Assembly (NCBI GenBank): GCA_030637065.1
Contig: DAOVVQ010000171.1
Location: forward strand, 1 to 8,156
Reading direction: 5' to 3'
From: Planctomycetota bacterium
GTDB lineage: Bacteria; Planctomycetota; Phycisphaerae; Sedimentisphaerales; Anaerohalosphaeraceae
DNA length: 8,156 nt
The notes under the pieces are model-generated. The model made no database searches, was not told the DNA's origin, and saw nothing but the letters and a program-made list of their open reading frames with translations. The position numbers and the translations under genes are program-made. Below, piece after piece: positions 5,975-8,156 of the stretch (its first letter is position 1; the number at the start of each line of letters is the position of its first letter).

Positions 5975-6186
5975 AGGCTATCTTTATCGGATTCTGCGGT
6001 TTTGAGCCAGCCTGCGACCTCTGGGACGACTAATTATACTTTGGTCTTTATAACGCCCTGCGGCCTTTATATCCCCGTTATTTGTGAAATAAATGCCCCC
6101 AGGCCGAGCGTATTACCTTATAATAATTTCAGTTAATTCGAGCCGATGGCCGGTGTATTCGTCATGGCCTTTATTTGGAAGGATTC

Positions 6187-6279
6187 ATGATGAATATGGT
6201 TTTTCTCGTGGATCGATCGGCTCTTATTAACGGTAGTCCATATAAGTGGTGGTTCGCTGCGGTTATGGTGGGTCCGTAA
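6187..6279 (+). CDS. Very short open frame, possible 29-30-residue peptide
   Basis: The frame opens with ATGATG and encodes 30 residues with a hydrophobic start (MNMVFLV) and end (WWFAAVMVGP). GGAAGGA at 6178-6184 is well placed for the second ATG (6190), at 6 nt. It has no recognisable relatives and no operon partner, and A/T-rich intergenic DNA will give such frames by chance. It is listed only because of the ribosome binding site. Confidence 0.2.
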   Translation: MMNMVFLVDRSALINGSPYKWWFAAVMVGP

Positions 6280-6323
6280 TTGTGGATTTGGGCGGTTTGT
6301 CGTTCAAGAAATCAAAAAGAGGC

Positions 6324-6352
6324 TTGCTAAATAGTAGCAGCTACGGTAAAAT
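6324..6352 (+). promoter_or_regulatory. Possible sigma70-type promoter for the reductase gene
   Basis: TTGCTA (6324-6329; 4 of 6), a 17-bp spacer and TAAAAT (6347-6352; 5 of 6) form a moderate promoter. The leader to ATG 6564 would be about 205 nt and would include the short frame at 6448-6525. No better pair is seen between 5980 and 6563. Confidence 0.4.
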
Positions 6353-6447
6353 GCGTTGATATTCGGCTGGCGTCTCGATGGTGCCTGGTCGGAGCGGGGG
6401 GGCAGCGAACGGCGAAATGACAGTATTCAGGGCAAAGCGAGCGAGTC

Positions 6448-6525
6448 ATGGATAACAAACAGCAGCAACCGTCACCTAAAGGGCATTATCCGCGAGAAAA
6501 TCATGCGCAACGGCGCAGTTCTTAA
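6448..6525 (+). pseudogene. Short frame resembling the N-terminus of the downstream reductase (possible remnant)
   Basis: The frame encodes 25 residues starting MDNKQQ and ending QRRSS. The downstream reductase starts MQDKQQ and has its twin arginines at 15-16. ACAAACAGCAG, 11 bp, is repeated exactly just after both start codons (6455-6465 and 6571-6581). This could be a relic of a duplicated or earlier Tat-signal gene start, or a coincidence. No good ribosome binding site is present. Confidence 0.2.
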
Positions 6526-6563
6526 TAGAAAAATAACCGAATTCTTGAAATGAGGAGCAAATT

Positions 6564-7685
6564 ATGCAGGACAAACAGCAGACAGGCAAGGCCAACGAGT
6601 CGACCCGCCGCACGTTTATGCGCGATGGTACAATCGTAACCGCCGGCGTGGCGGCAGGGCTGACCGGCTGCAGCCAGAGCGCCAAGGTCAACAAGAGCGA
6701 TATGACGCAGACGGTCAACTACAACCCCGACATGGAATATCGACGGGCGGGCAAGACCAACCTGTGGATATCTTCGGTGTGCCTTGGTGGACACTGGAAA
6801 CGCGTCGACAAGGTGGTTCCGGGCGTCTTCGAGACGAAGGCATGGCTAAGCGCTAAGCTCGACCTCAAGGGTTTCGAAAAGAACCGCTACGACGTCGTCA
6901 GCAAGTGCATGGAAGTCGGCATCAACTATATCGACGCCTGCACATGGCAGGAGTGCGTAACCTACGCCAAGGCCCTCAAGGGCAGACGCGACAAGATGTA
7001 CATGGGCTTTTCGTGGTACCAGGAAGAGATGCGAAAACCCGACTACCGTACATGCAAGGCCCTTATCGGCACGCTCGACAAGGGTATGAAAGAGGCTGGT
7101 CTCGATTACGTCGATGTCTGGCGTGTTACGATGCTCTCCAAGAGCGGCCAGCATACCGAGGGCGAGGTCGAAGAGATGATGAAGGCCCTCGAGCTTGCCA
7201 AGAAGCAGGGCAAGGTTCGCTTCACCGGCCTGTCCTCACATGACCGGCCCCATATCAAGTGGATGATCGAGACGTACCCCGAGACGGTGCAGGTCGTTTG
7301 TACGCCTTATACGGCGTCGACTAAGGAATTGCCCGTCGACAGCGTCTTCGAGGCGATCCGCAAGAATGATGTCGCATTCTTCGGCATCAAGCCCTTTGCC
7401 GGCACCAGCCTGTTCAAGGGCGACAGCTCTCCCGATAGCGAGACAAGGGTCGAAGATGACCGCCTCGCACGTCTGGCCATTCGCTACATCCTCGGCAATC
7501 CGGCGATCACCGCCCCGATACCGGGCATGATCAACGCCCAGCAGGTCGAGAACGTTGCCAAGGCCGTCAAGGAGCGTCGCAAACTCGACGTCGCCGAGGC
7601 CAGGGAACTCGAAGCCGCGATGGACAGGGCATGGGCAAACCTCCCAGCCAGCTACGAGTGGCTAAAAGACTGGAAATACGTCTAA
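6564..7685 (+). CDS. Tat lipoprotein of the aldo/keto reductase family, catalytic residues largely missing
   Basis: This 373-residue protein has a twin-arginine signal (STRRTFM at 13-19) and then a short hydrophobic stretch ending in the lipobox LTGC, so C36 is probably lipidated and the protein anchored outside the cytoplasmic membrane. From residue 57 it follows the aldo/keto reductase barrel: MEYRRAGKTNLWISSVCLGG, GINYIDAC (119-126), LDYVDVWRV (180-188), GKVRFTGLSSH (216-226), GIKPFAG (274-280), a late RLARLAIRYIL segment and IPGM (319-322). The classical tetrad is Asp, Tyr, Lys, His. Here Asp (D124) is kept, but the Tyr position reads Q129, the Lys position S150 (MYMGFSW) and the His position T189, by hand alignment. 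It may therefore bind a nucleotide or sugar without normal reductase chemistry, or use other residues. AGGAG at 6553-6557 supports the start. A terminator lies at 7813-7859 beyond repeat copy B. The upstream gene also encodes a Tat-exported sugar-type enzyme, so an outer-compartment sugar pathway is plausible (inference). Confidence 0.88.
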   Translation: MQDKQQTGKANESTRRTFMRDGTIVTAGVAAGLTGCSQSAKVNKSDMTQTVNYNPDMEYRRAGKTNLWISSVCLGGHWKRVDKVVPGVFETKAWLSAKLDLKGFEKNRYDVVSKCMEVGINYIDACTWQECVTYAKALKGRRDKMYMGFSWYQEEMRKPDYRTCKALIGTLDKGMKEAGLDYVDVWRVTMLSKSGQHTEGEVEEMMKALELAKKQGKVRFTGLSSHDRPHIKWMIETYPETVQVVCTPYTASTKELPVDSVFEAIRKNDVAFFGIKPFAGTSLFKGDSSPDSETRVEDDRLARLAIRYILGNPAITAPIPGMINAQQVENVAKAVKERRKLDVAEARELEAAMDRAWANLPASYEWLKDWKYV

Positions 7686-7707
7686 CATCAGCAGGTAAAT
7701 TATAAGC

Positions 7708-7805
7708 GGGTCTCCTGAAAAACAGGGTATACCCCACTGCCGTGGTTGTTTTTGTTCCAAAGACAACCACCATAGCAGGGGTGTCATGGCTTTTCAGAGG
7801 TCTCA
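7708..7805 (+). repeat. Copy B of the 98/99-bp self-complementary repeat (intact hairpin)
   Basis: Same orientation as copy A (3604-3702). The centre is a 13-bp stem with one G-U pair and a TTC loop (GTGGTTGTTTTTG at 7742-7754 with CAAAGACAACCAC at 7758-7770). Outside it TGC/GCA and CCCC/GGGG pair with small bulges, and CTGAAAA/TTTTCAG close the element. The whole 98 bp can fold into one long hairpin. It starts 22 bp after the reductase stop and precedes a separate terminator. Confidence 0.85.
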
Positions 7806-7812
7806 AGCATAC

Positions 7813-7859
7813 ATCTCGAACCGACCGTCCCCCAGGGGCGGCCAGTTCGAGATTTTTTT
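7813..7859 (+). terminator. Rho-independent terminator of the reductase gene
   Basis: ATCTCGAAC (7813-7821) and GTTCGAGAT (7845-7853) form a perfect 9-bp outer stem. Inside, CCG/CGG and CCC/GGG can extend it with small interruptions. Seven T (7853-7859) follow on the plus strand. It is 128 bp after the reductase stop, with repeat copy B in between. Confidence 0.85.
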
Positions 7860-7950
7860 GTATCTAATATTTCGCATTTGCATCTAATACCAATCCTCCT
7901 TAAAAAATGCGCGTCAGTAACTAAATCAAATCTATTTACACTATGTCTGG

Positions 7951-8017
7951 TGCCATGCCCACGCTTGCGTGGGCATGTAGGACGCCCAAACATGCTTGTG
8001 CAAGCACAAGTATGGCA
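7951..8017. repeat. Double hairpin closed by TGCCAT/ATGGCA
   Basis: TGCCAT (7951-7956) and ATGGCA (8012-8017) flank two hairpins: CATGCCCACGC with GCGTGGGCATG (7954-7964/7967-7977), and CATGCTTGTGC with GCACAAGTATG (7991-8001/8004-8014). The pair can form a clover-like or cruciform structure inside the larger cluster. The outer stem shares bases with the hairpin feet, so the two foldings are alternatives. Confidence 0.75.
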
Positions 8018-8054
8018 TCGAACGCATTCTTAAAATGGGACTGGTATAAGTCTT

Positions 8055-8131
8055 GTAGGATGGGTAACTTTATTACCCATGCTGACGGAGGAGCATACAG
8101 AACCGCATGGGTAACAAGTTACCCATCCTAC
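8055..8131. repeat. GGATGGGTAAC inverted repeat with alternative foldings
   Basis: GTAGGATGGGTAACTT (8055-8070) is perfectly inverted at 8116-8131, and TTACCCATGC (8073-8082) is inverted at 8106-8115. Each half can also form its own hairpin: ATGGGTAA/TTACCCAT at 8060-8080 and ATGGGTAAC/GTTACCCAT at 8107-8126. The sequence can therefore switch between one long hairpin and two short ones, a common design of REP doublets. Confidence 0.8.
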
Positions 8132-8156
8132 GGACTGACGCGCATTTTTTTAGTGG

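Larger units (their letters stand above)
5829..6563. other. Non-coding region between the TIM-barrel and reductase genes
   Basis: This 735-bp stretch is A/T-richer than the flanking genes and contains no sizeable gene that I can support. It holds a 19-bp tandem repeat and two GGTACC palindromes (5848-5974), a possible promoter at 6324-6352, and two very short open frames with doubtful coding value (6187-6279 and 6448-6525). A lone TATAAT at 6119-6124 has no acceptable -35 box. TTATAACGCC occurs twice (near 5926 and 6050) without obvious meaning. Confidence 0.6.
7686..8156. other. Non-coding, palindrome-rich region after the reductase gene
   Basis: No credible coding sequence is seen in these 471 bases. 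They are filled by repeat copy B (7708-7805), an intrinsic terminator (7813-7859) and a nested cluster of inverted repeats (7885 to the window end). The frames that cross the area are short and follow the palindromes. Confidence 0.65.
7885..8156. mobile_element. Nested inverted-repeat cluster, REP/MITE-like, running off the window
   Basis: AAAAAATGCGCGTCAGT (7902-7918) returns as a perfect 17-bp inverted copy at 8134-8150, and the similarity seems to continue into the last bases. A third, inverted copy of the outer arm lies at 8023-8047, where 19 of 25 positions match 7887-7911 (hand count), with ends of the type ATACCA-TCC. Between the arms are hairpins at 7954-7977 (11-bp arms, 2-base centre), 7991-8014 (11-bp arms, one G-U), 8060-8080 and 8107-8126. 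There is no transposase in the window. This looks like a non-autonomous element or a cluster of REP-type repeats mobilised in trans (inference). The right boundary is not seen. Confidence 0.6.

Noticed and set aside
6119..6124. TATAAT as the promoter of the reductase gene
   Set aside because: No acceptable -35 box lies 16-18 bp upstream and the gene starts about 440 bp further on. The pair at 6324-6352 is the better candidate.
6356..6553. Frame of 65 codons with a TTG start just before the reductase gene
   Set aside because: No ribosome binding site, no recognisable motif and a composition like the non-coding surroundings.

Overview
The window looks like a chromosomal segment of a Planctomycetota-type bacterium, possibly Phycisphaerae or a relative. 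This is inferred from style rather than from a marker gene: two exported enzymes with twin-arginine signals (a sugar isomerase-like TIM barrel and an aldo/keto reductase-like lipoprotein), a DUF2007-type small protein, a GH57 amylase paired with a glycosyltransferase, long intergenic spaces and dispersed palindromic repeats. There is no rRNA or tRNA gene and no recognisable transposase.

Layout. On the minus strand (2591 to 32) a GT4/GT5-like glycosyltransferase is followed 25 bp later by a GH57 alpha-amylase-like glycosidase. They read as one operon behind a good sigma70-type promoter at 2701-2728, and probably act in cytoplasmic alpha-glucan metabolism. Upstream, also on the minus strand, is a 68-residue histone-fold protein (3461-3255) with a strong ribosome binding site, a structured 250-nt downstream region and a clear intrinsic terminator (2964-3004). 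Divergent from it on the plus strand are two small genes: a DUF2007-type protein with a basic AT-hook-like N-terminus and an acidic tail (3877-4206), and a small basic protein with a possible winged-helix-like C-terminal half (4273-4587).

Next on the plus strand is a Tat-exported xylose isomerase-like TIM barrel (4830-5828), behind a near-consensus promoter preceded by a 20-bp tandem repeat. A 735-bp non-coding stretch with GGTACC-centred palindromes follows. Then comes a Tat lipoprotein of the aldo/keto reductase family (6564-7685), which has lost three of the four classical catalytic residues and is closed by an intrinsic terminator at 7813-7859.

Repeats. A 98/99-bp self-complementary element occurs twice in the same orientation (3604-3702 and 7708-7805, about 86% identical by hand alignment). 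The right end of the window (7885-8156) is a dense nest of inverted repeats that resembles a REP/MITE-type non-autonomous element and runs off the window edge. The most notable content is the bacterial histone-fold gene, then the catalytically degenerate reductase, then the repeat families.
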